Shown here piece after piece: positions 8,516-18,613 of a stretch of 64,000 bases of DNA. The DNA comes from Planctomycetota bacterium (lineage in GTDB: Bacteria; Planctomycetota; Planctomycetia; Planctomycetales; Planctomycetaceae). The notes beneath the pieces are model-generated. The model had not been told where the DNA came from and searched no databases. It saw only the letters and a list, made by a program, of their open reading frames with translations. The position numbers and the translations under genes are program-made. The first letter of the stretch is position 1. Every line of letters starts with the position of its first letter. The stretch is from contig JAQBVJ010000003.1 of assembly GCA_027623235.1 (NCBI GenBank), positions 1-64,000 on the forward strand. The letters are read 5' to 3'.

Positions 8516-10381
8516 ATGACGATTCTCCGCCGCGAAAAATTCGGGCTGCCGCTTCTTCAGCGTGAGCTGACAGAATTGTCCGCCCGCCCGCGGACGTTTG
8601 TGACGCGATCTCTGTATGCGGTCGTTTTTTTCGGACTCATTGGCTGGCAGTTCGGTGAGCAGTTCTCGCAAACGGACATCGACGCGCTGCGCGATCTTGG
8701 CCGAGGCCGTCGGGTTTTCGATCACCTCATGATGTGGCAGCTCGTCGGCGTGTGTCTCTTCATGCCGATTCTGTCGAGTGGTGCTGTGGCCTTCGAGAAG
8801 GAACGCGGCACGCTGCAGTTGCTGATGATTACACAACTTTCCCCCTGGCTGATTCTCGTTGAGAAACTCGCCAGCCGCGTGTTCGTGATGGTCACGCTGC
8901 TTCTGCCTGCGGTTCCGGTGACGGCTTACGCGTACTCGCTGGGCGGAATTGAGCCGCTTCAGATTGCCGGCAGCTTTGCCGTTCTTTTTTCGACAGCGTG
9001 CTACATCGGCGCGTTCTCTCTGATCTGCTCGTCGTACTGCAGCAATGCGACGAGCTCACTGATTTCGACGTTCATTTTCGGGTTGCCGTTTCTGGGGCTC
9101 TCTGCGGGGTTTGTGATCCCTGCGATTTCGAGCGACGGCGGGCCAGGCATGTGGGCGTCGACCGTCGTCACGCAGACGTTTTTCGTGTTGATGTTTCTGC
9201 AGCTCGCGCAGACGGCACTCGTGATGCGAGCCGGACAGCCGCCGAGGAATCTCGGGCTGGAGTTTCTCCGCTGGACGGACCGGTTCTGGAACGGTCTCAA
9301 TGAGAAATACACCGGCGGCGTCATTGTCGTGAGCGAACAGGCAACGCTGCCGGAGGACGAACCGATCGCCTGGCGAGAGTCCCATAAGAAATCGCTGGGA
9401 TCGTTTCGGTATCTCCTGCGAGTTCTGCTGGCCGTTGAGATTCCGACGCTCTTCATCATCGCTCTCAATTTGGATTTTCTGAGTTCTGAGGACCCTGTCC
9501 CGTCAGGCTTGCTGTGGATGGTCTGGATCATTGCCGGCCTGTTGATCTCAGCCAGAGTCTCGAGCGTGATTTCCGGGGAGCGCGGCCGACAGACGCTGGA
9601 AGTCCTGCTGACGACTCCGTTGACAGGACGCGACATCGTGCGGCAGCACTACCACGGCATCCTGAAGTTGCTGCTGGTTCTCGGACTGCCAATTCTCACC
9701 TGCTACCCGCTGCGGTGGATTTACTCCGAAGCCGTCGAGAGCCAGCCGGATTCGCAACTCGTCTATATCTGCAGCTCTCTGGCGGCGATCGTCGTCTACC
9801 TTCCACTCTGCGCGTGGATCTCGATGCTGGTGGGACTGCGGATTCGCTCACCGATCAAGGCGATGCTGATGTCGATTGTCGGGCTGGCTCTCTGGATCGT
9901 CGGTCCGCTCTTTCTTGTTGGCACTCCGATCGCGAGTTACGCGACCGCTTGTCTTTTTCTCGCGCTGCCAATTGGATTCACTCTCGCAGCCCTCCTTGTC
10001 TGGACAAAACGGCGAGCAGGGACGGGAACCGCTGTGCAAGCGGGAGTTTTTGCGATTTTCAGCCTCGTCGGTGTCTACCTGGTTTTAGCCTGGATTTTCA
10101 CGGACGTCGAATGGGGACTCACCTGGATTCGCGACATTCAGTTCAGCCAGGACTTCAGTCAGGACGGGCCGGGATTCAACGTTCTTACAGGCCCTGCCGT
10201 CCTGATCGTCTGGCAGGAGCGGGCAATGGTTCCGCCGGGCACTGTCGTGTTGAATTTTGCCTGGTACGGATTTCTGCTGTTCGCCGTGCGCGGACTCTGT
10301 CTGCGGCGAGCGGATGCCTGGCTGGGTCGCGCCGAAGCGGCGGCTCACGGAATCGCTGGCGCCAGCGGCGCGCAGGCCTGA
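8516..10381 (+). CDS. ABC-2 type transporter permease (double-repeat membrane protein)
   Basis: 621-residue integral membrane protein with about twelve predicted helices in two halves. Each half carries the ABC-2 coupling signature: FEKERGTLQLLMITQLS near residues 91-107 and GERGRQTLEVLLTTPLTG near 351-370. Such fused permeases normally pair with a separate ATPase, but none is adjacent, so the partner must be elsewhere and the substrate is unknown. The longest frame begins with GTG at 8417 inside fabZ; the ATG at 8516 is preferred because the extra 33 residues are polar and unlike the family, and MTILRREKFGLPLLQRELTELS looks like a normal permease start. It converges with the next gene, leaving 12 bases. 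Confidence 0.85.
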   Translation: MTILRREKFGLPLLQRELTELSARPRTFVTRSLYAVVFFGLIGWQFGEQFSQTDIDALRDLGRGRRVFDHLMMWQLVGVCLFMPILSSGAVAFEKERGTLQLLMITQLSPWLILVEKLASRVFVMVTLLLPAVPVTAYAYSLGGIEPLQIAGSFAVLFSTACYIGAFSLICSSYCSNATSSLISTFIFGLPFLGLSAGFVIPAISSDGGPGMWASTVVTQTFFVLMFLQLAQTALVMRAGQPPRNLGLEFLRWTDRFWNGLNEKYTGGVIVVSEQATLPEDEPIAWRESHKKSLGSFRYLLRVLLAVEIPTLFIIALNLDFLSSEDPVPSGLLWMVWIIAGLLISARVSSVISGERGRQTLEVLLTTPLTGRDIVRQHYHGILKLLLVLGLPILTCYPLRWIYSEAVESQPDSQLVYICSSLAAIVVYLPLCAWISMLVGLRIRSPIKAMLMSIVGLALWIVGPLFLVGTPIASYATACLFLALPIGFTLAALLVWTKRRAGTGTAVQAGVFAIFSLVGVYLVLAWIFTDVEWGLTWIRDIQFSQDFSQDGPGFNVLTGPAVLIVWQERAMVPPGTVVLNFAWYGFLLFAVRGLCLRRADAWLGRAEAAAHGIAGASGAQA

Positions 10382-10393
10382 CGACTGAAGAAA

Positions 10394-11311
10394 TTAAGCC
10401 GCTTTCTTCATCCAGCCTCGCAGCTGATCGCGAAGCAGCGCGAGCTCTTTAAACAGCGTGACTCGATCCGCGTTGGCGTGCTCCAGGCACAACGGCCCGC
10501 GATAGCCGGCTTCCCAGCCGATCGTGAAGCAGCGTTTCAGGTCGTAAAGCGGATGCGAGCCGTCTGCGGAGATTGCTCTCGCCTTGAAGTCACACGAAAC
10601 GGCAATCGGAAACGTCGCCTTCAACCCGGCGTAACGAGTGTCGTTGTCTTTCCAGTTGCCGGTGTCTGGACACGCTTCGATACCGTGGCCCGCTTTCCTG
10701 ATGAGCGTCACAACGGAATTCGGATCCGACTCCATCCACTGGTAATTCTCAACGAGCATCTTCATGTCCCGCTCGGCCGCAAAGTCGGCGAGCTCTCGAT
10801 AGGCCGCTATGTGAAGTGTCATGTCCGGCGTCTCCTGCAAGGGCAGCGGCCTCGCCCATCGGCAACCGAGTTTTGACGCGGCCTCGATCGACTTCTTGTA
10901 CTCGGACAGAGCCTTCTTTCTGACATCCGCATCGGGGCTGTTCATGTCGAGCCCCTTCTGGTTGAGCTTCAGGTTTGTCAGGACGCAGTCGGCATCACGT
11001 GCCGCTTCCCTGACCTTTTCGAGGTAAGCCGGTTCGTACGACGCCACCGAGGAGGTGTTGAGGTCGATGACCTTCATGTCGAGCTCGTCGCGCAGAATCC
11101 GTGGCAGCTCCAGCAGACTGAACTGATCCTTGCCTGGCTTCGAAACGAGATGCCCGGACAAAGAAGACGTCGTGACACCGACTTGCCCGGCGATGCTCTT
11201 TGTGAATTCGTCCGGCTCGTCCGCCGCGAGGACCAACGATCCCGGTCCGGAAACAATCCGACCGGCACACAACGCGGACGCAGCTCCAACAAACTGGCGA
11301 CGATTGAGCAT
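10394..11311 (-). CDS. Tat-exported sugar phosphate isomerase/epimerase-like protein
   Basis: 305 residues. The N-terminus MLNRRQFVGAASALCAG is a twin-arginine signal (NRRQFVG) typical of planctomycete exported TIM-barrel proteins. The remainder fits the xylose-isomerase-like (AP endonuclease 2) fold: LTNLKLN, then MLVENYQW with a metal-type Glu, EACPDTGNW, VSCDFKA and LCLEHANAD near the C-terminus. The canonical HVHxKD segment is replaced by VSCDFKA, so metal ligation may differ and catalysis is uncertain. The start was moved from 11368 to 11311 because AGGGGCGAGG directly precedes that ATG and the Tat motif then lies at the true N-terminus. Monocistronic as far as can be seen. Confidence 0.85.
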   Translation of the reverse strand: MLNRRQFVGAASALCAGRIVSGPGSLVLAADEPDEFTKSIAGQVGVTTSSLSGHLVSKPGKDQFSLLELPRILRDELDMKVIDLNTSSVASYEPAYLEKVREAARDADCVLTNLKLNQKGLDMNSPDADVRKKALSEYKKSIEAASKLGCRWARPLPLQETPDMTLHIAAYRELADFAAERDMKMLVENYQWMESDPNSVVTLIRKAGHGIEACPDTGNWKDNDTRYAGLKATFPIAVSCDFKARAISADGSHPLYDLKRCFTIGWEAGYRGPLCLEHANADRVTLFKELALLRDQLRGWMKKAA

Positions 11312-11368
11312 CGACCTCGCCCCTGAAAACTCACGACTTCGTTGTGGGTGACTCTGAAGGTAGAACAA

Positions 11369-11490
11369 TAACCCGCAGCGTAAGTGAGGCCGCCAAGGGC
11401 GGTTTATTCGAGCTTCCGCTCGGGTGTGGTGGCCCGCTCCCGATGGTCGCTCGCGTTATAAGAAATCACAACCCCGAAGCTGAGCGAGGG
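11369..11490. repeat. Degenerate dispersed-type repeats in a 377-base intergenic region
   Basis: The gap 11312-11688 holds no credible gene but contains three related units: acccgcagcgtaagtgagg (11371-11389), an inverted relative ending gctcgcgttata (11445-11460) and accccgaagctgagcgaggg (11471-11490). Such AACCCG-AGCG-AGCGAGG units recur between genes in many planctomycete genomes and create spurious frames reading ITRSVSE, as seen here. The unit-to-unit similarity is visible directly; the family assignment is from memory. Confidence 0.6.
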
Positions 11491-11688
11491 CGAACGATCA
11501 GCCGTCTCGCCCGCCGGCCCTCCGATCCGGGCTGACGAGACACGACCCGGCCTCTTCGCTCGGTCTGGCCTCCTTTTTTCAACAGCCAGAATGGAAGACG
11601 ACCGTGAGCGATGCCGGTAAGATCACTCGCCGTGAGTCGTTGCCGTTTGTGTCTGGCCTTCCATCATCGCTCAACAGAAAGAGTCGTC

Positions 11689-12699
11689 ATGCGTTGCTCG
11701 TTTCTCGCGCTGGTCCTGGTTGTGGCCGGGTGCGATTCCACTCCGACCCCTGCTCCGACAGATCTCTCCGCCCCGACGGCCCCTTCCTCCGCGGCTTCAC
11801 CCGGCGTGAGTGCTCCGGCTTCGCCCGGCGTGAGTTCTCCGGCGGCCGCGTCCGTGCCTGCTGCGAATCAGCAGACGCTGCTCGAAGCGCGGAGCGGATT
11901 CGTGACACAGATCGTCAGTTCCGGCGACTCGTATGGCCCTCCCGACGTTCCGACTGGAAAAGACTTTGAGCTGATCCGCTACAAGTCGCCGGCTGGAAAC
12001 CTCGCGGCGTACCTCACACCGGATCCCGGTGACCAGAAAAGGCACCCGGCCATCGTGTGGATCACCGGCGGCGACAACAACTCGATTGGCGATGTCTGGA
12101 GCCCGGAGCCGCGCAGCAACGATCAGTCGGCGAGCCCGTTCCGGAAGGCAGGTATCGTCGTGATGTTTCCGTCTCAGCGAGGCGGGAACGACAATCCTGG
12201 TCGGCGCGAGGGATTCCTCGGCGAAGTCGACGACGTCCTGGCGGCGACGGACCATCTGGCCGCCCTGCCCTATGTGGACTCGGAACAGATTTACCTGGGC
12301 GGACACAGCACGGGCGGCACACTGGCGATGCTGATTGGCGAGAGCTCCGACCGGTTCCGAGCGGTGTTCTCTCTCGGCCCGGTCGCCGCCGCGGCTCAAT
12401 ACGGAGGCGACTTCCTTTATTGCGACCCAAACGACAAACAGGAACTTGCCCTTCGCTCGCCCGCCCTCTGGCTGCACTGTGTGAAAACTCCCATGTTCGT
12501 TTTTGAAGGAGCCCGCCAGGGCAACTGGGCCGCGGTCAAGCTGATGGCCGATCGGAATACCAACCCGAACATCCAGTTCTTCAAAGTCCCCGGCCACGAC
12601 CACTTCAGCGTCATTACGCCGCTGGCCGAAAAGCTCGCGGAGCAGATCATTGCGGGCGAGATCAGCATCACTCAGCAGATAGTCGACAGCCTGCCGTAG
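11689..12699 (+). CDS. Lipoprotein alpha/beta hydrolase (DLH/prolyl-oligopeptidase-like)
   Basis: 336 residues. The N-terminus MRCSFLALVLVVAGCDSTP is a lipoprotein signal with a VAGC lipobox, followed by a Pro/Ala/Ser-rich linker containing a doubled SPGVSAP/SPGVSSP element. The body is an alpha/beta hydrolase: PAIVWITGGDNN (oxyanion region), GIVVMFPSQRGG, the nucleophile elbow GGHSTGG with Ser near 207 and a C-terminal GHDHFSV that supplies His. The acid residue was not pinned down. Likely a surface or periplasmic esterase or peptidase of unknown substrate. The frame extends back to 11611, but the ATG at 11689 has AGAAAGAG before it and begins the lipoprotein signal. No operon partner is obvious. 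Confidence 0.88.
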   Translation: MRCSFLALVLVVAGCDSTPTPAPTDLSAPTAPSSAASPGVSAPASPGVSSPAAASVPAANQQTLLEARSGFVTQIVSSGDSYGPPDVPTGKDFELIRYKSPAGNLAAYLTPDPGDQKRHPAIVWITGGDNNSIGDVWSPEPRSNDQSASPFRKAGIVVMFPSQRGGNDNPGRREGFLGEVDDVLAATDHLAALPYVDSEQIYLGGHSTGGTLAMLIGESSDRFRAVFSLGPVAAAAQYGGDFLYCDPNDKQELALRSPALWLHCVKTPMFVFEGARQGNWAAVKLMADRNTNPNIQFFKVPGHDHFSVITPLAEKLAEQIIAGEISITQQIVDSLP

Positions 12700-12820
12700 T
12701 GAAGACTTGCTGCCGTCGGGCTCAGCAGGACAAAGCAAACTGCGACCAATCCGAAAGAAAATTTGCTTTTCTCAGGCAACGTCCGGTTCAGAAGGGGACT
12801 TCGCAGCGAGGTCTGGTTAA

Positions 12821-14671
12821 ATGGAACAGGAACACGCGTTCCGAAGAACTGAGTATCCAGGAGACCGCACGGTGCAGAATGGGAAACACGCCAGTTCACG
12901 ACAGTTGACATATTTCATTCTGGCTGGATTCCTGCTGGTCGCCTTTCTGTTTCTGCGCTCCTCACCGTGGCAGGGTTCGGTCCAACTGCACACGCTGATG
13001 GAAGCCGTTGCGATGATGCTGGCATTTTTTGTCGGCGTGATGGCGATCGTCCGGTTCTACAGCCGCAAGTCCAACTTGTTCCTGTTTGTCGGAGCCGGGT
13101 TTCTCGGCACTGGCCTGCTGGACGGGTACCACGCCGTCGTCACATCGAGCTGGTTTAAGGATGTCTTTCCGTCCGACCTCGGGGCACTCATTCCGTGGAG
13201 CTGGATTGCGTCGCGACTTTTCCTCTCGATGTTTCTGTGGATCAGCTGGCGGGCCTGGAATCGCGAAGACGACCTCGGCGAGGCCGGGCGCATTGGTGAA
13301 GGCACAATCTACTTCGGGGCAAGCTTGCTGACGCTGGCCAGTTTTACGTTCTTCGTCTTTGCACCGTTGCCACGCGCCTATTATCCCGAGTTGATTTTTT
13401 CCCGGCCGGAGGAGTTCATTCCCGCAGGTTTCTTCATTTTCACACTGGTCGGCTATTGGAACAAAGGCCACTGGAGAGAAGACGGATTCGAGCACTGGCT
13501 GGTGATTTCGCTGATCGTCGGCCTCGCGAGCCAGATTCTGTTTATGTCTTTCTCTGGCCGTGTTTTCGATGCCATGTTCGATCTGGCCCATCTGCTCAAA
13601 AATGTCAGCTACGCGTGCGTCCTCATCGGACTGATGGTCGGCATGTATCACTCTTATCGCCAGGCCGACGAAAGCGTCGACCAGATTACTGCGGCAAACA
13701 CTGAGATGAAGCGGGCAAACGAGCAACTGCTTTCCGAGGTCGCGGAACGCGAGGCGGCGGAACAGTCGGCGAAAGCAGCGGCGAAGGAACTGTCTGACAC
13801 GGTGACGTCGGAACGCGAAGCACGCATCCGGATCGAAGATCTGGTTGGTCGCATCCGTGACGCCATCCAGCGACTTTCTTCTTCGTCACAGGAGATCCTC
13901 GCCAGCACCCGTGATCAGGCACGCGATGCTCAGGAACAGGCGGCCGCAGTGTCCGAGACGATGTCCACAGTCAAGGAAGTGTCGCAGACCGCCGAGCAAT
14001 CGGCGGAGCGAGCCAATGCGGTCGCCCTCGCTGCACAGCGTTCTGATGAGGTCGGAAAATCCGGCCGCCTGGCAGTCGACGAATCGGTCACAGCGATGGC
14101 TGATGTCGAGAAGCAGGTCGAATCGATTGCCGAGAACATTCTGTCTCTGGCCGAACGGGCACAGACGATTGGCGAAATTATCACCACCGTGAGTGAGATC
14201 GCGGAGCAGACCAACCTGCTCTCGCTGAACGCAGCCATTGAAGCCTCGCGTGCCGGCGAGCACGGGAAGGGGTTCGCAGTTGTGGCTGCTGAGGTCAAGT
14301 CGCTGGCAGAACAGTCGAAACGAGCGACAGAACAGGTTCGACAAATTCTGGGCGAAATTCAGAACGCCACGAATGCTGCTGTCATGGCGACCGAAAACGG
14401 AAGCAAGTCGGTCAATTCCGCCGCGAGTGTTGTCGAGAAAGCGGGCCACATCATCACGCGTCTTTCCGAGACAATCGCCGAATCCGCAAAAATGGCCACG
14501 CAGATTTCCGCATCATCGAGCCAGCAGTCAACAGGGATCTCGCAACTGAATAGCGCGATCAAGAGCATTGATCAGGTCACTCGACAGAACCTGGCAGCCG
14601 TGCGGCAGATCGAGAATGAAGCTCAAAACCTGAACAGTCTGAGCGCTGAGCTCGCCGAACTAACATCGTAG
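12821..14671 (+). CDS. Methyl-accepting chemotaxis-type receptor with multi-helix membrane sensor
   Basis: 616 residues. Residues 28-260 contain seven or eight hydrophobic helices resembling a MASE-type integral sensor ([33 protein letters not shown]). A charged coiled coil (about 272-335) replaces HAMP and PAS domains and leads into an MCP signalling domain (about 340-605). The hairpin tip, [19 protein letters not shown] near 459-477, is well conserved. The protein would cluster with CheA and CheW at the membrane, but no che genes lie nearby. The ATG at 12821 is preceded by AGCGAGG at a long spacing; an in-frame GTG at 12872 is an alternative. The stimulus is unknown. Confidence 0.88.
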   Translation: MEQEHAFRRTEYPGDRTVQNGKHASSRQLTYFILAGFLLVAFLFLRSSPWQGSVQLHTLMEAVAMMLAFFVGVMAIVRFYSRKSNLFLFVGAGFLGTGLLDGYHAVVTSSWFKDVFPSDLGALIPWSWIASRLFLSMFLWISWRAWNREDDLGEAGRIGEGTIYFGASLLTLASFTFFVFAPLPRAYYPELIFSRPEEFIPAGFFIFTLVGYWNKGHWREDGFEHWLVISLIVGLASQILFMSFSGRVFDAMFDLAHLLKNVSYACVLIGLMVGMYHSYRQADESVDQITAANTEMKRANEQLLSEVAEREAAEQSAKAAAKELSDTVTSEREARIRIEDLVGRIRDAIQRLSSSSQEILASTRDQARDAQEQAAAVSETMSTVKEVSQTAEQSAERANAVALAAQRSDEVGKSGRLAVDESVTAMADVEKQVESIAENILSLAERAQTIGEIITTVSEIAEQTNLLSLNAAIEASRAGEHGKGFAVVAAEVKSLAEQSKRATEQVRQILGEIQNATNAAVMATENGSKSVNSAASVVEKAGHIITRLSETIAESAKMATQISASSSQQSTGISQLNSAIKSIDQVTRQNLAAVRQIENEAQNLNSLSAELAELTS

Positions 14672-14892
14672 TCGCACACGAAACGGCAACGAAAACGTGC
14701 CAGATCGCGACAGATGTTGTGCGTGCCTGACGTGCTGGTTCGTTCCTGGTTCGTTCCTGGTCCGGATGTGTTTTCTGAAATCGGCGCGAGCAGGATCGTC
14801 TCCGTCGGGCGCTCTTTGCCGACTTTCCACCAGGCGCAGGTGTTCCACGCGCTTCTTTGCCGGGGTATCCTGCCGGGCGGAGATTTTCATCG

Positions 14893-17800
14893 ATGGCCGA
14901 GCAGAAACTTTTTGAACGACTTGCCGAGCTGCGCAGCCGGCTGAAGTACGTGCTGTGGGTTCACGGCGTGTGCTGGCTGGTGGTTGTTTTTTTTCTGACG
15001 GCACTGCTGGCCGGCAGCCTCGACTGGCTGTGTCGGCTCGACGATTCGGGCGTGCGGTTTGTGCTGACGCTCGCGATCCTGGGCTGCTCGGGCTACGTCG
15101 CCTGGCGATACCTGTGGCGGCCGCTCACGGTGAAGCTGACGGACGTGGATCTGGCCGCGCGGATTGAACGGCGGCATCCGGAATTTGAGGACGGACTCTC
15201 CAGCACCGTTCAGTTTCTCGCTTCGAAACAGGATGCGCGAACCGGCTCGCCCGAGCTGCAGCGCGAGGTGATTCGGCAGACACTGGCGAAGCTCGATCGC
15301 GTCCGGGTCGACCGGATTATCGAAACCTCGCCCGTTCAACGAGTCGCCTCGGGAGCCCTGCTGACGTGCGTTCTGGTCGGGCTGATCGTCGGCTTCAATC
15401 GCGTCGAGGCTGGCACTGCAATTAATCGACTGGTGTTTCCGTTTTCGGACGTTCCGTGGCCAAAGAAAGTCGATTTACGATTCGTCAACCGCGACCTGTC
15501 TCCGCTGAGCGAGCTGCCGAACGGCGGTCTCACGGCGGTCCGCGGCGACACGCTGGAACTCTTCGTCGAGAACCTGCGCGGTCCGATGCCCGACGATGTG
15601 ACTCTGTTTGTGAGGCGGTCCGACGGAGCGGTTTCGAAGGAAGCCATGCGGCAAAGCAACCTGTGGGACAAAGACGGCACGCGACGGGAAATCAGCGGGA
15701 CGAGTCTCACCATTACCAAAGGCCCGATCTTTCTCTGGGCTCGCGGTGGCGACTGCGAAACACTTCCCGTTCAGGTTGACGTCGTGCCGCCACCGGTCAT
15801 CAGTTCATTCCACCTCAAGGTCACGCCACCGGCCTACACGGGGCAGAAGCCGCGGACGCTCTCTGAAAATGTCGGCGACGTTCAGGGACCGGTCGGGACG
15901 AAACTGGTTCTGACGGCAACGTCGAACAAAGCACTGCTCTCGGCAAAACTGCACCGCAAGGGATCCGATCCGGTTGACATGAAACTCACCCAGGACGGCC
16001 GCGAGGTTTCGGGTGAGTTCTTGATTCACGAGGCGGGCACCTGGACCTGGTGGCTGGCCCTGCGAGACCGCCAGGACTTCGGCAATCCCGACGCGCCGCG
16101 GTACGAAATACGCGGCACACCCGATGCCATTCCAAGCGTGCATTTTGAGGAGCCGAACGGAGACCTGCTGGTCACGCCAACCGCGCGGGTCGACTTCCGC
16201 GTCGTGGCGAAAGACGACCTCGCGTTGAAAGATGTCCGGCTTGTGTACGACGCACAGCTGGGCGTGGAGTTTTCGCCGCGATTTCCCGAACCGCCCGACC
16301 AGGACGAAGACTCCGGGCCGCTCGATCTCGTCAAGCGGGACGCCCCGGAATCGGTACCGGTCGCTCAATCACGTGGCGAGTCGAGTCAGCAGGGCGAATT
16401 CATTCTTTACGACGCCACTGATTCGCCCGAGATACTGACGCTCGACTTCGACTGGAACCTGACGCCGCATGACTTTTCACCGGGCACGCGTATTGTCGTC
16501 ATCGCTCAGGCCACGGACTGGTACGACCTCGGCGAGCCGCACATCGGGCAGAGCAATCCCCGGACGTTGACCGTTGTTTCGCCGGAAGAAAAGCGGCAGG
16601 AACTGGCCGAGCGACAGGCCATGCTGCTGCTCGATCTGGAACGGGCGGAGGCTCTTCAAACAACGGCCCGCGGCCACGTTGAGGAACTGCAGTTGCAGCT
16701 CGACAAAGCTGGGAAACTGCGGCCTGAGGACGTCGACCTGTTGAAACGGATTGAGCTCGATCAGCGACAGCTGGAGTCGCGAATCACGGACAAGCTGGAC
16801 GGCCTGGAAGCACGATCGCGCGCCATTCAGGCAGAGCGACGCTCGAACGAGGTGGAAGATCCCGAGTCGTCCGCACTGCTCGAGACGCTGGCCGGCGAAC
16901 TCTCGTTTCTGCGGTCTGAGGCGTTGCCTGAGATTCGGCAGAAGCTGACTCAATCGATCAAGACGGCAGAGGAATCGTCGGCCTCACCGAAAACTTCGCC
17001 GGACACAAAGCGCGAGCTCGACTCGGCAGCAGTTCAGCAGGACACCGTGCTGAAGACTCTGCGAGGAGTGCTCGGCAAGCTCTCTAAATGGCGGAACCAG
17101 CGAAACCTGTCCGGTGATCTCCGCGATCTGGAGGGCGATCAGGGAAAGCTCGCCGACGAAACGGCGGACACCGGAAAGCTGCTCGCAACGAAGACCGCAT
17201 CGGAGTTCACGAAACAGGACGAAGTCGATCTCGCGCGGCTTTCGACGCGCCAACAACAGATTGCCGACCAGCTCGAAGACTTTGGCGAGCAACTGAAGTC
17301 TGCCGCGAATGACCTGCGCGACGAAGACCCGGAACAGGCCGACGCGATTGATCGCGCCACGCGGGAACTGGAGAAGTCTCAGCTGACCAGCGAGATGCGT
17401 CAGGCATCGGCCGCTCTCATGCAGAAACGGATTGGCGACGCGTCACGGGCTCAGCAGAAGGCGGTCGAGGAACTGCGGAAACTTCGCGACGTACTCGAAC
17501 AGCGCGACGTGACCGGTGCGGAAAACTTTGTGAAACGACTTGGCGAGGCGGGCCAGGAACTTGCCGGCCTCAAGAATGAGCTGCACGAAGTCCTGCGAAA
17601 GCTCGAAGACGCAAACGGAATTTCAAACGACGAGCAGCGTGAACGCGAGCTGGAAAAACTTCGCAAAGAACAGGAGCAGGTCAAGCAGAAGATCGACGAA
17701 ATGGAAAGGCGACTGCAACGGCTGCGCAGCAATGCGGATCGTCCGGTCGGTCGCGCCGCTCAGCGGCTGGAGCGGGCCGATCAGTCCCTGTCGAGTGGCG

Positions 17801-18600
17801 ATGGCGAGGCGGCTCAGGAGCAGCTTCAGGAAGCACTCGACGATCTCGAACAGGCTCAGCGCGAACTTGCCGAGGATCAACGCGAAGCGGAAGAATCGCT
17901 CGCCCAGGAACTGATGGAGAAAATCGGCGACCAGTTGAAATCGCTTCAGAGCCGCCAGAAAGCAGCCATCGAGGAAACGCTTCGTCTGAGATCAGAATAT
18001 GAAAACCGTGGCAGCTGGACGCGCACGCTGCTGAAGTCGCTGCGTAACCTCGCGACCGTTCAGCAGGCCCTAGAAGCCGAAACGCTGTCTGCCGCCGAGC
18101 AGGTTCAGGCGGTCGAAATCCTGGCTCTCGCGCTGCGAGGCGCGGCAAGGTCGATGAAGCTCGCTACGGAAAGTCTGGGAGAACGCAGCGTCGGCGAGCA
18201 AACGGTTCAGTGGCAGAAACAGGCAGCCACTCGATTTGATGATCTCCTGAAAGCGCTTGAGACCGTCCCGAATGAAGAAGGCCAGCCACCGCCAGGCCAG
18301 GGAGAACCGCAGAACGAAACCGGGCCGCCAGGCGAGCGAGTCGCGCTCCTGTCGCAACTGAAAATCGTTCGCGCGCTGCAGGCCGATTTGATTTCGCGAT
18401 TCGAGCAGGTTCGACAGAAAGAAGCGGAAGCTGGCAACCTGACAGACAACCAGAAGAAAGAGCTGGCCGCGATCGCCGAGGAACAGTCTCAATTGGCAGA
18501 TCTGATTCGTGAGTTGACATCGTTCTTCGGAGAGCCCGAGGAATCTGACGCCCCGCCAGCCGACGCGGAAGAAAACCCAGTCGCTCCCCAGCAGGACTAA
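14893..18600 (+). CDS. Giant membrane-anchored coiled-coil protein, DUF4175-like
   Basis: 1235 residues. Two N-terminal hydrophobic helices (about 19-45 and 54-75) and a third (about 152-170) anchor it in the membrane. A beta-rich extracytoplasmic region with Ig-like features (FHLKVTPPAYTGQKPRTL; VDFRVVAKDDLALKDVRLV) extends to about 560. From there to about 1190 it is a long Gln/Glu/Arg/Leu coiled coil, ending in a short acidic Pro-rich tail. The architecture matches planctomycete DUF4175-like proteins, often found with VWA and MoxR genes. A structural or scaffolding role in the envelope is inference. The ATG at 14893 is chosen over an upstream start at 14857 because GGCGGAG precedes it. A small exported protein follows 13 bases later, so the two are probably cotranscribed. 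Confidence 0.8.
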   Translation: MAEQKLFERLAELRSRLKYVLWVHGVCWLVVVFFLTALLAGSLDWLCRLDDSGVRFVLTLAILGCSGYVAWRYLWRPLTVKLTDVDLAARIERRHPEFEDGLSSTVQFLASKQDARTGSPELQREVIRQTLAKLDRVRVDRIIETSPVQRVASGALLTCVLVGLIVGFNRVEAGTAINRLVFPFSDVPWPKKVDLRFVNRDLSPLSELPNGGLTAVRGDTLELFVENLRGPMPDDVTLFVRRSDGAVSKEAMRQSNLWDKDGTRREISGTSLTITKGPIFLWARGGDCETLPVQVDVVPPPVISSFHLKVTPPAYTGQKPRTLSENVGDVQGPVGTKLVLTATSNKALLSAKLHRKGSDPVDMKLTQDGREVSGEFLIHEAGTWTWWLALRDRQDFGNPDAPRYEIRGTPDAIPSVHFEEPNGDLLVTPTARVDFRVVAKDDLALKDVRLVYDAQLGVEFSPRFPEPPDQDEDSGPLDLVKRDAPESVPVAQSRGESSQQGEFILYDATDSPEILTLDFDWNLTPHDFSPGTRIVVIAQATDWYDLGEPHIGQSNPRTLTVVSPEEKRQELAERQAMLLLDLERAEALQTTARGHVEELQLQLDKAGKLRPEDVDLLKRIELDQRQLESRITDKLDGLEARSRAIQAERRSNEVEDPESSALLETLAGELSFLRSEALPEIRQKLTQSIKTAEESSASPKTSPDTKRELDSAAVQQDTVLKTLRGVLGKLSKWRNQRNLSGDLRDLEGDQGKLADETADTGKLLATKTASEFTKQDEVDLARLSTRQQQIADQLEDFGEQLKSAANDLRDEDPEQADAIDRATRELEKSQLTSEMRQASAALMQKRIGDASRAQQKAVEELRKLRDVLEQRDVTGAENFVKRLGEAGQELAGLKNELHEVLRKLEDANGISNDEQRERELEKLRKEQEQVKQKIDEMERRLQRLRSNADRPVGRAAQRLERADQSLSSGDGEAAQEQLQEALDDLEQAQRELAEDQREAEESLAQELMEKIGDQLKSLQSRQKAAIEETLRLRSEYENRGSWTRTLLKSLRNLATVQQALEAETLSAAEQVQAVEILALALRGAARSMKLATESLGERSVGEQTVQWQKQAATRFDDLLKALETVPNEEGQPPPGQGEPQNETGPPGERVALLSQLKIVRALQADLISRFEQVRQKEAEAGNLTDNQKKELAAIAEEQSQLADLIRELTSFFGEPEESDAPPADAEENPVAPQQD

Positions 18601-18613
18601 CCGGACGACCAGC

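Noticed and set aside
9514-10452. 312-residue plus-strand frame inside the ABC-2 permease
   Set aside because: Out-of-frame shadow, highly Arg-rich; the permease frame has membrane helices and both ABC-2 signatures.
11344-11535. 63-residue frame containing ITRSVSE
   Set aside because: Looks like translation of the dispersed repeat units in this gap rather than a gene.
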